64,000 bases of DNA from Nitrosomonadales bacterium. Its GTDB lineage: Bacteria; Pseudomonadota; Gammaproteobacteria; Burkholderiales; Gallionellaceae. Within the stretch, counting starts at the first letter, position 1. Every line of letters starts with the position of its first letter. Both the position numbers and the translations under genes were made by a program. Positions 41,104 through 50,843 of this stretch are shown here, in pieces. The DNA lies in NCBI GenBank assembly GCA_016214695.1, contig JACRNY010000001.1, positions 186,001-250,000 of the forward strand, given 5' to 3'. The notes beneath the pieces are model-generated. The model did no database searches, was not told the origin of the DNA, and saw only the letters and a program-made list of their open reading frames with translations.

Positions 41104-42270
41104 TCACAGCCCGCGCGCCAGATCGTTCTGGATATCGATGACCGCCTCCAGGCCGACCGCGACACGCAACAAGCCGTCGCTGATGCCCGCTGCCGCACGC
41201 GCTTCCGGCGTGATGCGCGCATGGGTGGTGGTCGCCGGATGGGTGATGGTGGTCTTGGTGTCGCCCAGGTTGGCGGTGATGGACAGCAGCCTGGTGTTGT
41301 CGATCACCTTCCAGGCTGCTGCCTTGCCACCCTTCACCTCGAACGCGACGATGCCGCCGCCGCTCTTCTGCTGCTTCATCGCCAGCGCATGTTGCGGATG
41401 CGATTTCAATCCGGGATAGAACACGCGCGCCACATTGGGCTGCTTTTCCAGCCATTGCGCCAATTGCAGGGCGTTGGTGCTGTGCGCATCCATGCGCAGC
41501 TTGAGCGTCTCCAGTCCTTTCAGGAACACCCAGGCATTGAATGCGCTCATGGTCGGTCCGGTGGTGCGCAGGAAACCATACACCGGCTCCATCAGCTTCT
41601 TGCTGCCCAGCACCGCGCCGCCCAGCACGCGGCCCTGCCCGTCGATGTACTTGGTGGCGGAATGGATCACGATGTCCGCGCCCAGTTCCAGCGGGCGCTG
41701 CAGGATGGGCGTGCAGAAACAGTTATCCACCGCCAGCAGGGCGCCGCAAGCTTTCGCCACGGCCGCGATGGCCGCGATGTCGGAGATCTCGGTGAGCGGA
41801 TTGGACGGCGTCTCCAGGAAGAACAACTTCGTGTTCGGGCGCACCGCCGCCTGCCACTCGGCGACATCGGTGGCGGAAACGTAAGTGGTCTCCACGCCGA
41901 ACTTCTTGAAGTAGTTGTTGAAGGTGTTGATGGTGGCGCCGAACAGACTGCGCGAGGCGACGATATGGTCGCCCGCCTTCAGCAGACCCATGCAGGTCGC
42001 CAGGATGGCGGCCATGCCGGAAGCCACAGCCACGCATTGCTCCGCGCCCTCCAGCGCGGCCAGGCGCTCTTCGAACATGGTCACGGTGGGGTTGGTGAAA
42101 CGCGCGTAGATGTTGCCCGGCTCTTCGCCGATGAAGCGCTTGGCGGCTTGCTCGGCATTGTCGAAGGTGAAGCTCGACGTCAGGAACAAAGCTTCGCTGT
42201 GCTCGTGGAACTGGCTTTGTACGCCGCCCGCGCGCACCGCCAGCGTCTCTGGTTGATAGGTATCGCTCAT
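41104..42270 (-). CDS. metZ: O-succinylhomoserine sulfhydrylase
   Basis: 388-residue Cys/Met-metabolism PLP enzyme that makes homocysteine from O-succinylhomoserine and sulfide. The PLP Lys is in HSATKYIDGQG. Other conserved blocks are YARFTNPTV, VAVASGMAAI and SLGDTKTTITHPATTTHA-like NLGDTKTTITHP. The start is the ATG before SDTYQPETLAVRAG. The leader contains a SAM-II riboswitch and an intrinsic terminator, consistent with methionine/SAM feedback. The substrate could also be O-acetylhomoserine. Confidence 0.92.
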   Translation of the reverse strand: MSDTYQPETLAVRAGGVQSQFHEHSEALFLTSSFTFDNAEQAAKRFIGEEPGNIYARFTNPTVTMFEERLAALEGAEQCVAVASGMAAILATCMGLLKAGDHIVASRSLFGATINTFNNYFKKFGVETTYVSATDVAEWQAAVRPNTKLFFLETPSNPLTEISDIAAIAAVAKACGALLAVDNCFCTPILQRPLELGADIVIHSATKYIDGQGRVLGGAVLGSKKLMEPVYGFLRTTGPTMSAFNAWVFLKGLETLKLRMDAHSTNALQLAQWLEKQPNVARVFYPGLKSHPQHALAMKQQKSGGGIVAFEVKGGKAAAWKVIDNTRLLSITANLGDTKTTITHPATTTHARITPEARAAAGISDGLLRVAVGLEAVIDIQNDLARGL

Positions 42271-42310
42271 TCTCTTCGTCCCTGCGGCCTGTCCACGCCG
42301 ACATGCCGCC

Positions 42311-42346
42311 AATAAAAAACCCGGAAAGCTTAGCGCTAAACCGGGT
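42311..42346 (-). terminator. Riboswitch-associated terminator before metZ
   Basis: On the reverse strand ACCCGG ... CCGGGT closes a hairpin with inner TTAGC/GCTAA pairing, followed by TTTTTTATT. It lies between the SAM-II element and metZ, as expected for transcriptional attenuation. Confidence 0.8.
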
Positions 42347-42353
42347 CTCCCTC

Positions 42354-42406
42354 GCTTTAGCTGAATTTGTAACGCGCCCGCAAGCTGTTCCTCAAATCGG
42401 CGCAGA
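42354..42406 (-). promoter_or_regulatory. SAM-II riboswitch (metZ leader)
   Basis: The reverse strand carries the conserved SAM-II elements in order: GCGCC (P1 5' strand), GATTTG, GCTTGCGG, GGCGCG (P1 3' strand), TTACAAAT and the pseudoknot strand GCTAAA. P1 pairs 42399-42403 with 42374-42378. SAM-II elements were described mainly in Alphaproteobacteria ahead of metA/metX/metZ genes. The downstream terminator arm contains UUUAGC, complementary to the GCUAAA strand, which suggests an antiterminator when SAM is absent. Confidence 0.85.
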
Positions 42407-42440
42407 CGGAAAGTAGCACCACCCGCGGCAAGCCGTCAAC

Positions 42441-43967
42441 TCACATCGAGCTGGCGCTCATGACGAGATCCAGCTCGAGCTGGTCCTCTTCCGGGAGCTT
42501 GTTGGCCTTGCCGCCGGCACGCGCGGCTTCGACGCGATCCAGATATTCGGCGGTGATGTCGCCGGTGATGTATTCGCCGTCGAAGCAGGAACAGTCGAAC
42601 TTGGCGATCTTCGGGTTGCACTTCTGTACCGAAGCCTTCAGGTCTTCCAGATCCTGGTAGATGATGCGGTCGGCGCTGATCTCGCGGCAGATCTCCTCAT
42701 CGGTACGCCCGGTGGCGATGAGTTCCTTGCGGCTGGGCATGTCGATGCCATAGACGTTGGGGAACTTGACGGGAGGCGCGGCGGAAGCGAAATAGACCTT
42801 GCGAGCGCCGGCATCGCGCGCCATCTGCACGATCTCGCGGCTGGTGGTGCCGCGCACGATGGAATCGTCCACCAGCAGCACGTTCTTGCCCTTGAATTCG
42901 ACTGCGATGGCGTTAAGTTTCTGGCGCACCGATTTCTTGCGCATGGCCTGTCCCGGCATGATGAAGGTACGGCCGATGTAGCGGTTCTTGACGAAGCCTT
43001 CGCGGAACGGGATGCCCAGTCGGTTGGCCAGTTGCAGCGCGCTGGGGCGGCTGGAATCGGGGATGGGGATCACCACGTCGATATCGTGATCCGGCCACAC
43101 GCGCTTGAGCTTGTCGGCCAGATACTCGCCCATATTGAGGCGCGTCTCGTATACCGAGATGCCGTCGATCACAGAATCCGGGCGCGCGAAATAGACGTAC
43201 TCGAAGATGCAGGGATTCAGCTCCGCTGCTTCCGCGCATTGCTGGCTGTGGAAGTTGCCGTCGAGATCGATGAACAGCGCCTCGCCCGGCGCGATATCGC
43301 GCAGGTATTTGAAGCCCAGCGTATCCAGCGCCACGCTCTCGGAGGCCACCAGGTATTCCACGCCCTTCTCGGTCTGGTTGCTGCCGACCATCAGCGGGCG
43401 GATGCCGTGCGTGTCGCGGAACGCCAGCAGACCGTAGCCGGCGATCATCGCCACCACGGCGTAAGCGCCGCGGCAGCGGCGGTGCACGGCAGAGACCGCG
43501 GCGAAGATGGTTTTGGGATCGAGCCGATAATGCTTGGCCTTGGCCTGCAGTTCATGCGCCAGCACGTTCAGCAGCACTTCCGAATCGGAACTGGTGTTCA
43601 CATGACGCATGTCGTCGAGGAACAGCTCCTTCTGCAGCTGCTCGGTATTGGTCAGGTTGCCGTTGTGGCCCAGCACCAGGCCGAACGGCGAGTTCACATA
43701 GAACGGCTGCGCCTCGTTATGGTCCACGGCGGAACCGGCGGTCGGATAACGCACATGGGCGATGCCCGCATTGCCCTTGAGTGCGCGCATGTTGCGGGTG
43801 CGAAACACGTCGCGCACCATGCCGTTGCCCTTGTGCAGGTGAAAGGTACTGTGTTCCAGCGTGGCGATGCCCGCGGCATCCTGCCCGCGATGCTGCAACA
43901 CTTGCAGGCCGTCATACAGCAACTGGTTGACGGGGGTTTGTGCTACGACGCCGAGAATGCCACACAT
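42441..43967 (-). CDS. purF: Amidophosphoribosyltransferase
   Basis: 508-residue first committed enzyme of purine synthesis. It transfers ammonia from glutamine to PRPP. Cys2 (MCGILGVV) is the glutaminase nucleophile after Met removal. [18 protein letters not shown] and SSDSEVLLN lie in the glutaminase domain. The PRPP loop [14 protein letters not shown] lies in the phosphoribosyltransferase domain. C-terminal cysteines ([15 protein letters not shown]) are like the Fe-S-type enzyme. cvpA lies 27 bases upstream. Confidence 0.97.
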   Translation of the reverse strand: MCGILGVVAQTPVNQLLYDGLQVLQHRGQDAAGIATLEHSTFHLHKGNGMVRDVFRTRNMRALKGNAGIAHVRYPTAGSAVDHNEAQPFYVNSPFGLVLGHNGNLTNTEQLQKELFLDDMRHVNTSSDSEVLLNVLAHELQAKAKHYRLDPKTIFAAVSAVHRRCRGAYAVVAMIAGYGLLAFRDTHGIRPLMVGSNQTEKGVEYLVASESVALDTLGFKYLRDIAPGEALFIDLDGNFHSQQCAEAAELNPCIFEYVYFARPDSVIDGISVYETRLNMGEYLADKLKRVWPDHDIDVVIPIPDSSRPSALQLANRLGIPFREGFVKNRYIGRTFIMPGQAMRKKSVRQKLNAIAVEFKGKNVLLVDDSIVRGTTSREIVQMARDAGARKVYFASAAPPVKFPNVYGIDMPSRKELIATGRTDEEICREISADRIIYQDLEDLKASVQKCNPKIAKFDCSCFDGEYITGDITAEYLDRVEAARAGGKANKLPEEDQLELDLVMSASSM

Positions 43968-43994
43968 GATCTGTTCCGCTTAGTTAGTCCGGTT

Positions 43995-44474
43995 TTACTT
44001 CTTCGCCGCATCCTGCGGCAGATAATCTTTTGCATACAGCGCCGCTTCCTGTAGCGGCTTGCTCGACAGCGCATCGCGCCAGAACGGCAGCTGCGGCAGG
44101 TCGGTCAACCCGCCCAGCCACACCAGCGCGATCACCACCAGTATGCCGCGCAGCATGCCGAACATCGCACCGAACTTGCCGTCCATGCCGGACAGTCCGG
44201 CGAACTTCGCCAGCCGCGCCAGGAACCAGGCGAACAGGGCGCCGACGATCAGCGTCGCGATGAACAGTGCCGCGAACGCCGCCGCCTCGCGGATGTTGGC
44301 TGCACCCACCGCTTCCGGCACGTACGGCAGTGCCTGTGTGGAGAACGTGCGCGCCACGATATAAGCCGCCAGCCAACCGATCAGCGAGAACAGCTCATAC
44401 ATGAACCCGCGCCACCAACCCACCAGCGCCGACAGTACGATGACCGCAATGACCGCGTAATCGAACGACGTCAC
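43995..44474 (-). CDS. cvpA: CvpA family membrane protein
   Basis: 159-residue inner-membrane protein with four predicted helices. The start codon is GTG with AAAGGT upstream. The N-terminal FDYAVIAVIVLSALVGWWRGF and the middle GMLRGILVVIALVW match CvpA. In E. coli cvpA lies beside purF and is required for colicin V production; its real role is unresolved. It sits between dedD and purF, the usual order. Confidence 0.9.
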   Translation of the reverse strand: MTSFDYAVIAVIVLSALVGWWRGFMYELFSLIGWLAAYIVARTFSTQALPYVPEAVGAANIREAAAFAALFIATLIVGALFAWFLARLAKFAGLSGMDGKFGAMFGMLRGILVVIALVWLGGLTDLPQLPFWRDALSSKPLQEAALYAKDYLPQDAAKK

Positions 44475-44484
44475 CGGCTGACCT

Positions 44485-45135
44485 TTATTCGAGACTGACC
44501 ACGTTGGCCTGTGTCCCCTGTGCTTTCAGCCTGGCCTGCACCTTCTCCGCCGCTTCTCTGGTCGGATAGCTGCCGATGCGCACACGCGTGACGTTGCCGG
44601 CCTTCTCGGTGTAGGCGTGATAACCCTGCTTTCCCAGCTTGGCCTGCATGGCCTTGGCGGTATCGGCATTGGCGAACGCGCCGGCCTGCACCCCCCAGCC
44701 CGTCTTCGGCACGGCAGCCTGCGGCTTGGCGGCTGGCTTGCTCTCGACTTTGGGTTTCACTTCAGACTTGGGTTTGGTCTCGGTTTTTGGTTTGCTCACC
44801 ACAGGAGCCGCCGCCTTGACCTCCGGTACCGGGCTGAGCACTGCGACTGGCGCACTGGCAACCTCGGGAACGCTCTCTGCGGCCGGTGCGGCTGCCACTT
44901 CGGACGCCATCTTGTCGATCTCGGGCAAATCGATCTTTGGCTGGAATTCGGCTGCCTTGTCCTTGTCGGGGATGCGCAGCTCGATGTTGTCGCCCGCAGT
45001 CGGCGCCGGCTCGCTATCGAACACGATCGGCAGGAAGATCACCACCAGCAGGACCAGAGCCACCGCACCGATCAGACGACGGCGCGACTGCCGTTTGATA
45101 TTGAATTCTTCTTCAGTAGATATTTGTTTAGTCAT
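44485..45135 (-). CDS. dedD: SPOR-domain cell-division protein (DedD-like)
   Basis: 216 residues: a short cytoplasmic tail, one membrane helix (RLIGAVALVLLVVIFLPIVF), a long Pro/Lys/Glu/Ala-rich periplasmic linker, and a C-terminal SPOR domain (TGWGVQAGAFANADTAKAM ... VRIGSYPTREAAEKV). SPOR domains bind denuded peptidoglycan at the septum. It lies between folC and cvpA in the classic gene order. Confidence 0.9.
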   Translation of the reverse strand: MTKQISTEEEFNIKRQSRRRLIGAVALVLLVVIFLPIVFDSEPAPTAGDNIELRIPDKDKAAEFQPKIDLPEIDKMASEVAAAPAAESVPEVASAPVAVLSPVPEVKAAAPVVSKPKTETKPKSEVKPKVESKPAAKPQAAVPKTGWGVQAGAFANADTAKAMQAKLGKQGYHAYTEKAGNVTRVRIGSYPTREAAEKVQARLKAQGTQANVVSLE

Positions 45136-45153
45136 CGTGCCGTACCGGGAAGA

Positions 45154-46497
45154 TCAGCCGCCGCGCAGGCCGCGCACACGCATCACTTCCGCCACTGTGT
45201 AAAAGGAACCGAACGCCGCGATTCTATCATTTTCAGATGCGCGATTGCTCGCCTCATGCAGCGCCCCCCCGATGGAGTCGCACACCCGGACCGCACCGCC
45301 GACCCGGTTATCCTGCAACACTTGCGCCAGTTCGGCAGCCGTCGCACCGCGCGGCGCATCTATGCCGGCAACGAACCATTCGTCGATGCGCGCATCCAGC
45401 GCCTGCACCACCCCGGCCATATCCTTGTCCTTGAGCATGGCGAACACCGCATAAGTCTTTGCCGGCGGCAGCTCGCCGAGATTCTGCGCCAGCGAACGCG
45501 CAGCATGCGGATTGTGTGCCACATCGAGGATCAACTGGGGGCGGCCCGGCACAAACTGGAAGCGCCCGGCGAGCTCAACTTCCACCAGCCCGCGCCGGAT
45601 CGCCTGCATATTCACGGGCAACCCGTCCTTGAGCGCATCCAGCGCCGCCAGCACGGCGCTGGCGTTATGCAACTGGAAGGCGCCGCGCAGGGCCGGAATA
45701 GGCAAGGCGCTGCGCGCGCCGGTCATGCTGCGATAGTCCCACTGCCCCTGGTGCGGGGTGAAGCCGAACTCGCTGCCTATGCACCACAGCTCTGCACCGA
45801 TCTGCCGCGCGTGCTGGCGCAGCGCCTGCGGCACCTCGCTGTCCGCGCAGATCGCCACATGTCCCCGGCGGAAGATGCCGGCCTTCTCGAACGCGATCTT
45901 TTCGCGCGTATCGCCGAGGTAATCGACATGGTCGATGTCCACGCTGGTCACCACCGCCACATCGGCATCGAACACATTCACCGCATCCAGCCTGCCGCCC
46001 AGCCCGACTTCAAGGATGGCGACATCCACCTTGTGCGAGATGAAACACTGCATTGCCGCCAGCGTGCCGAATTCGAAATAGGTCAAGGGAATATCAATCG
46101 CTTCTTGCGATTGCCCCTTCTCCCTCTGGGAGAGGGTTGGGGTGAGGGATGAATTGCCAGAATCCTGCGGCCCTTTGCGAGCCAACTCGATCGCTTCGAA
46201 CGAGGCGCACAACTCGGCATCGCTCGCCTGCTGTCTGGCGATGCGCACACGCTCGTTGTAGTCCAGCAGATGCGGCGAGGTATAGCAGCCTACCTTGTAT
46301 CCGGCGGCATGCAGGATGGCTTCCAGCATCGCGCACACCGAGCCCTTGCCATTGGTGCCGCCGACGATGATGACGGGAAAATCGGGCTGGAGGTTCAGCC
46401 GCTGCTTGACTTGCGCCACGCGCTCCAGACCGAGTGCGATGGTTTTGGGGTGCAGGGATTCGAGGTAGGTTAGCCAGTCGGCCAGGGAAGTGGGCAT
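45154..46497 (-). CDS. folC: Dihydrofolate synthase / folylpolyglutamate synthase with in-frame repeat insertion
   Basis: 447-residue Mur-ligase-family enzyme. It makes dihydrofolate and adds glutamate tails to folates. The P-loop is VGGTNGKGSVCAML. The segments TSPHLLDYNERVRI, YFEFGTLAAMQCF and LEVGLGGRLDAVN are conserved, as is VLDVAHNPHAA-like LILDVAHNPHAARSL. Between FEAIELARKG and DIPLTYFEFG an extra stretch of about 25 residues contains LTPTLSQREKG, encoded by a palindromic repeat. The frame is intact, so the enzyme is probably functional. Confidence 0.94.
   Translation of the reverse strand: MPTSLADWLTYLESLHPKTIALGLERVAQVKQRLNLQPDFPVIIVGGTNGKGSVCAMLEAILHAAGYKVGCYTSPHLLDYNERVRIARQQASDAELCASFEAIELARKGPQDSGNSSLTPTLSQREKGQSQEAIDIPLTYFEFGTLAAMQCFISHKVDVAILEVGLGGRLDAVNVFDADVAVVTSVDIDHVDYLGDTREKIAFEKAGIFRRGHVAICADSEVPQALRQHARQIGAELWCIGSEFGFTPHQGQWDYRSMTGARSALPIPALRGAFQLHNASAVLAALDALKDGLPVNMQAIRRGLVEVELAGRFQFVPGRPQLILDVAHNPHAARSLAQNLGELPPAKTYAVFAMLKDKDMAGVVQALDARIDEWFVAGIDAPRGATAAELAQVLQDNRVGGAVRVCDSIGGALHEASNRASENDRIAAFGSFYTVAEVMRVRGLRGG
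46114..46149. repeat. Palindromic repeat inserted in frame within folC
   Basis: The plus strand reads CCCCTTCTCCCTCTGGGAGA then GGGTTGGGGTGAGGG. CTTCTCCCTCTGGGAGAGGG is a near-perfect inverted repeat. This class of repeat, which encodes LTPTLSQRE when read in the right frame, is widely scattered in proteobacterial genomes. It lies inside the folC coding region without breaking the frame. Confidence 0.8.
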
Positions 46498-46516
46498 TTC
46501 GTCACCGACTACAGAA

Positions 46517-46544
46517 CGACAGGCCGGGAATCCCCGGCCTGTCG
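46517..46544. terminator. Strong hairpin between accD and folC
   Basis: CGACAGGCCGGG / CCCGGCCTGTCG form a long perfect stem with a short loop in the 60-base gap. There is no T-run on either strand, so it may mark attenuation or mRNA processing between the co-directional accD and folC rather than full termination. Confidence 0.45.
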
Positions 46545-46557
46545 CTTGAACTGGAAG

Positions 46558-47442
46558 TTACGCCGCCTCCAGCCGCGCCACCGCATCCTGCTTGGTCAGC
46601 AGGGTGATCAGCGTAGCCAATTGGTCTCGCATCTCGCGGCGGTCGACGATCATGTCGATGGCACCGTGCTCGAGCAGGAACTCGGCACGCTGGAAGCCGT
46701 CCGGCAGGGTCTCGCGCACGGTCTGCTGGATCACGCGCGCGCCGGCGAAGCCGATCAACGCACCGGGTTCGGCGATGACCACGTCACCGAGGAAGGCGAA
46801 GCTGGCCGAGACACCGCCCATGGTCGGGTCGGTGAGCACGGAGATGAAGGGCAAGCGGGCTTCGCTCAACTGGGTGAGCGCGGCACTGGTCTTGGCCATC
46901 TGCATCAGCGACAGCAGGCCTTCCTGCATGCGCGCGCCGCCGCTGGCGGAGAAGCAGATGAAGGGGCATTGCTGCTCCAATGCGACCTGCACGCCGCGCA
47001 CGAAACGCTCGCCCGCGACGGAACCCATCGACCCGCCCATGAAGGTGAACTCGAACGCCGCGGCGACGACCGGCAAGGCATGGATGCTGCCCTGCAGCAC
47101 GATGACGGAATCGTCTTCGCCGGTATTGCGTTTGGCATCGTTCAGACGGTCGCTGTATTTCTTCTGGTCCTTGAATTTGAGGGTATCGACCGGCAACACT
47201 TCGGAACCGATCTCGAAACGGCCCTCGTTGTCCAGCAACCAGTCGAGACGGGTACGCGCGGTGATGCGGTGATGGTGGCTGCACTTGGGGCAGACGCTGT
47301 GGTTCTTCTCCAGGTCGGCGTGATACAGCACGGCCTGGCAGGACGGACATTTGTGCCACAGACCATCCGGCACGCTCTTCTTGGCGTCGTCCTCTCCCCT
47401 GCGCTTGATCTTGGGCGGTAACAGTTTTTGGAACCAGCTCAT
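46558..47442 (-). CDS. accD: Acetyl-CoA carboxylase, carboxyltransferase subunit beta
   Basis: 294 residues. An N-terminal zinc ribbon ([17 protein letters not shown], then CPKCSHHH) precedes the carboxyltransferase fold ([35 protein letters not shown]). It pairs with AccA to make malonyl-CoA for fatty-acid synthesis. trpA lies 13 bases upstream and folC downstream, a standard proteobacterial order. Confidence 0.97.
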   Translation of the reverse strand: MSWFQKLLPPKIKRRGEDDAKKSVPDGLWHKCPSCQAVLYHADLEKNHSVCPKCSHHHRITARTRLDWLLDNEGRFEIGSEVLPVDTLKFKDQKKYSDRLNDAKRNTGEDDSVIVLQGSIHALPVVAAAFEFTFMGGSMGSVAGERFVRGVQVALEQQCPFICFSASGGARMQEGLLSLMQMAKTSAALTQLSEARLPFISVLTDPTMGGVSASFAFLGDVVIAEPGALIGFAGARVIQQTVRETLPDGFQRAEFLLEHGAIDMIVDRREMRDQLATLITLLTKQDAVARLEAA

Positions 47443-47455
47443 GGTGCTCTCCTCT

Positions 47456-48253
47456 TTATTGATCTATCGCCTGACGTAATTCTTTCACCAATTTGCCCAC
47501 ATTGGCGACTACATTTTTTTCGCTCGAATCCTCGACTTCCTGCACGATGCGGCTGCCCACCACCACGCCGTCGCATAGCTTGGCTACCGCCCTGGCCGTC
47601 GCGGCATCGCGGATGCCGAAGCCGACGCCGATGGGCAGCTTGATGTGCTTGCGCAGTAGCGGCAGTTTCTGTTCGATGGCAGACAGGTCGAGGTTGCCCG
47701 CGCCGGTGACACCCTTGAGCGAAACATAGTACACATAGCCACGCGCCAGCTTGGCGACCTGCTCTATGCGCGCTTCGTTGGTGGTCGGCGCCAGCAGGAA
47801 GATGGGCGCAATGTTGTGACGCTGCAGATGCTCGAACGCCTCATGGCTCTCTTCCGGCGGGAAATCCACGGTCAGCACGCCGTCCACGCCGACTTCGGCG
47901 CAGCGTTGTGCGAACGCTTCCCAGCCCATGGCCTCGATCGGGTTGCCGTAGCCCATCAGCACCACCGGCGTGGTCGCATCCTGCTTGCGGAACTCCGCCA
48001 CCATGCCCAGCACGCCGCGCAGCGACATGCCATTTCTGAGCGCACGCTCGGAAGCGCGCTGGATAGTGGGGCCGTCCGCCATCGGGTCGGAGAAGGGCAC
48101 GCCGAGTTCGAGCACATCCGCGCCTGCCGCCACCAGACCATGCATCAGCGGCACGGTGAGCTGCTGCGAGGGATCGCCGGCAGTGATGAACGGGATCAGC
48201 GCCTTGCGCTGTTGCTGCTTGAGTTTCCCGAAGGTCGTATCGATGCGGCTCAT
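47456..48253 (-). CDS. trpA: Tryptophan synthase alpha chain
   Basis: 265-residue TIM-barrel subunit that splits indole-3-glycerol phosphate. The catalytic Glu is in [15 protein letters not shown] and the Asp in [13 protein letters not shown]. The phosphate-binding [12 protein letters not shown] and VVGSRIV are visible. The ATG overlaps the trpB stop by four bases (ATGA). The indole channel partner is TrpB. Confidence 0.97.
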   Translation of the reverse strand: MSRIDTTFGKLKQQQRKALIPFITAGDPSQQLTVPLMHGLVAAGADVLELGVPFSDPMADGPTIQRASERALRNGMSLRGVLGMVAEFRKQDATTPVVLMGYGNPIEAMGWEAFAQRCAEVGVDGVLTVDFPPEESHEAFEHLQRHNIAPIFLLAPTTNEARIEQVAKLARGYVYYVSLKGVTGAGNLDLSAIEQKLPLLRKHIKLPIGVGFGIRDAATARAVAKLCDGVVVGSRIVQEVEDSSEKNVVANVGKLVKELRQAIDQ

Positions 48254-49449
48254 AGCGTGATTCCCTTGATACGCGCCACGGTGTTCATGTCCTTGTCGCC
48301 GCGACCGGACAGATTCACCAGCAGCACCTTGTCCTTGTCCATGCCCGGTGCGATCTTGATCGCATGCGCCAGCGCGTGGCTGGATTCGAGCGCGGGGATG
48401 ATGCCCTCGAAGCGGCACAGCGAGTCAAATGCATTGAGCGCTTCGTCATCATTGATGGCGACATATTGCGCACGACCGAGATCCTTCAGCAGGCAATGCT
48501 CGGGACCGACGCCGGGGTAATCCAGTCCGGCCGAGATGGAATGAGTCTCGATGATCTGGCCGTTCTCGTCCTGCATCAGATAGACCTTGTTGCCGTGCAG
48601 CACGCCGACCTTGGCGTTGCCGGTGAGCGGCGCGGCATGCTTGCCGGAGGTGATGCCGTGGCCGCCGGCTTCCACACCGATGATCTGCACGCCTTTCTCT
48701 TCGATATAGGGGTAGAACATGCCGATGGCATTGGAACCGCCGCCGACGCAGGCGATCACGACATCCGGTTGGCGCCCGATCATTTCCGGCATCTGCACCT
48801 TGGCTTCGTTGCCGATCACGCACTGGAAGTCGCGCACCATCATGGGATAAGGGTGCGGGCCTGCGGCGGTGCCGAAGATGTAGAAGGTGTTCTCGACGTT
48901 GGTGACCCAGTCGCGGATGGCTTCGTTGCAGGCGTCCTTGAGCGTCTTCGATCCGCTCTCCACCGGCACCACGGTCGCGCCGAGAAGCTTCATGCGGAAC
49001 ACGTTGGGCGCCTGGCGCTGGATGTCCTCAGCGCCCATGTAGACGATGCACTCCATGCCGAAGCGCGCGGCCACGGTGGCGGTCGCCACGCCATGCATGC
49101 CCGCGCCGGTCTCGGCGATGACGCGCTTCTTGCCCATGCGCTTGGCCAGCAGCGCCTGGCCGATGGCGTTGTTGATCTTGTGCGCGCCGGTGTGGTTGAG
49201 GTCTTCGCGCTTCAGGTATATCTGCGCGCCGCCCAGGCTCTCGGACAAACGCCTGGCGTGATAGATGGGGCTGGGGCGACCGACATAGTGCTTGAGTTCG
49301 TAGGCGAACTCGGCCTTGAATTCGGGATCGTCGCGGAAACGCAGGTACTGCTGGCGCAGCTCTTCCACGGCGGGAATGAGCGTTTCGGCCATGTAGATGC
49401 CGCCGAACTGCTCGAAGTGGCCGCTGCTGTCTGGGTAGTTATAACTCAA
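48250..49449 (-). CDS. trpB: Tryptophan synthase beta chain
   Basis: 399-residue PLP enzyme that condenses indole with serine. The PLP Lys is in [10 protein letters not shown]. The phosphate-binding loop is [12 protein letters not shown] and the catalytic Glu lies in [12 protein letters not shown]. The start is probably TTG at 49449, which gives [13 protein letters not shown] and the family length; the first ATG (49392) would cut the N-terminus. AGAGG lies upstream of the TTG. It overlaps the trpF stop by 11 bases. Confidence 0.95.
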   Translation of the reverse strand: MSYNYPDSSGHFEQFGGIYMAETLIPAVEELRQQYLRFRDDPEFKAEFAYELKHYVGRPSPIYHARRLSESLGGAQIYLKREDLNHTGAHKINNAIGQALLAKRMGKKRVIAETGAGMHGVATATVAARFGMECIVYMGAEDIQRQAPNVFRMKLLGATVVPVESGSKTLKDACNEAIRDWVTNVENTFYIFGTAAGPHPYPMMVRDFQCVIGNEAKVQMPEMIGRQPDVVIACVGGGSNAIGMFYPYIEEKGVQIIGVEAGGHGITSGKHAAPLTGNAKVGVLHGNKVYLMQDENGQIIETHSISAGLDYPGVGPEHCLLKDLGRAQYVAINDDEALNAFDSLCRFEGIIPALESSHALAHAIKIAPGMDKDKVLLVNLSGRGDKDMNTVARIKGITL

Positions 49450-50059
49450 TGCTTTTGACCTCTTTGATGAACGCGGCGACCTTCGCCGCATCCTTGATTC
49501 CCTTGCTCGCCTCCACGCCGCTGGACACGTCCACCGCGTAAGGCCGCACTTGCCTGATGGCTTGCGCCACATTTCCCGCATGCAGCCCGCCTGACAGGAT
49601 CACCGGCAAGGACAGGTTCTGCGGGATCAGCGCCCAGTCGAACGACTCGCCGGTGCCGCCCTGCGTCCCTTCGACGTAGGCGTCCAGCAACAACCCCTGG
49701 GCGTCGGCATAGCGAGCCGCGCATTCTACCAAATCCACCCCAGTCTTGACCCGTATCGCCTTCAGGTAGGGCCTGCCGAACTGGCGGCAGAACTCCGGGG
49801 ATTCTTCGCCATGGAACTGCAACACATCCAGCGGCACTTTTGCCAGCACTTCGCGCACATAGGCGACAGTTGGGTTCACGAACAAGCCGACCACCGTCAC
49901 AAAAGGTGGCACGGCCTGCGCCAACTTCGCGGCTTGCAGCACGTCGACATGGCGCGGGCTTTTCTCGTAGAACACCAGGCCGAGTGCATCCGCACCGTTG
50001 CCGGCGACGGTTGATACATCCTGTTCGCGGGTGATGCCGCAGATCTTGATCCGTGTCAT
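49439..50059 (-). CDS. trpF: Phosphoribosylanthranilate isomerase
   Basis: 206-residue TIM-barrel enzyme of tryptophan synthesis. The catalytic Cys is in IKICGITRE, and the general-acid Asp lies in [30 protein letters not shown] and [13 protein letters not shown] are family blocks. It lies 16 bases after truA and overlaps trpB. trpC, trpD and trpE are not in the window, so the pathway genes are split. Confidence 0.96.
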   Translation of the reverse strand: MTRIKICGITREQDVSTVAGNGADALGLVFYEKSPRHVDVLQAAKLAQAVPPFVTVVGLFVNPTVAYVREVLAKVPLDVLQFHGEESPEFCRQFGRPYLKAIRVKTGVDLVECAARYADAQGLLLDAYVEGTQGGTGESFDWALIPQNLSLPVILSGGLHAGNVAQAIRQVRPYAVDVSSGVEASKGIKDAAKVAAFIKEVKSIEL

Positions 50060-50075
50060 GGGGCTATTCTACCTG

Positions 50076-50843
50076 CTAATCGAACTTCAGCTGCGGCAGC
50101 CCCCACTTGGGATCGTAGTGGATGCGCTTGAGGTAGAGCCCGTCCGGCGCAAAGGTCGGCGCGGCATGCTTGCGGTTGCGGTGTTCCAGCACCTCTTTCA
50201 TCCACGACGGCGGATGTTTGCCCTTGCCGACATACACCAGACAGCCGAGGATGTTGCGCACCATGTGGTGCAGAAAAGCGTCTGCAGTAAGATCGAAGAG
50301 GAGGGTATCGCCCTGCTGGCGGATATCCAGGCGCGCCATATTCTTCATCGGCGTCCTGGCCTGGCATTCGGCGGCACGGAAGGAACTGAAATCGTGCTCG
50401 CCAAGCAGGTGCTGGGCGGCCTTGCGCATCGCTTCCACATCCAGCGGCAAATGGAACCAGCCTACCTTGCCATGATGCACGCCGACCCGCGACGCGCGAT
50501 TGACCAGTACATACTGGTAGCTGCGCGCCTGCGCCGAGAAGCGCGCATGGAACTCGTCCGGGACCGGGTGCGCCCAAAGTACCGCGATATCTCGGGGCAA
50601 CAATGCGTTCACACCGCGCACCCAGGCACCGAGCGGTCGCTCGATGCCGCTGTCGAAATGGACGACCTGCTCCAGCGCATGCACGCCGGTATCCGTGCGT
50701 CCCGCGGCCGTAATGGAGATGTCCGTGCCCGCGATGCCGCTCAGCGCCGCCTGCAGCGCGTCCTGCACATTGGGCACGTCTGGCTGGCTCTGCCAGCCGT
50801 TATAGGCGCCACCATCGTACTCGACTCCCAGCGCGATCCTCAT
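50076..50843 (-). CDS. truA: tRNA pseudouridine(38-40) synthase
   Basis: 255-residue enzyme that makes pseudouridine in the anticodon arm. The catalytic Asp51 is in AAGRTDTGVHAL. FHARFSAQARSYQYVL and FLHHMVRNILGCLVYVG are conserved. An ATG at 50849 lies too close to GGGAG; the one at 50843 fits the ribosome site and overlaps the upstream stop as ATGA. The order truA-trpF is a betaproteobacterial hallmark. Confidence 0.95.
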   Translation of the reverse strand: MRIALGVEYDGGAYNGWQSQPDVPNVQDALQAALSGIAGTDISITAAGRTDTGVHALEQVVHFDSGIERPLGAWVRGVNALLPRDIAVLWAHPVPDEFHARFSAQARSYQYVLVNRASRVGVHHGKVGWFHLPLDVEAMRKAAQHLLGEHDFSSFRAAECQARTPMKNMARLDIRQQGDTLLFDLTADAFLHHMVRNILGCLVYVGKGKHPPSWMKEVLEHRNRKHAAPTFAPDGLYLKRIHYDPKWGLPQLKFD

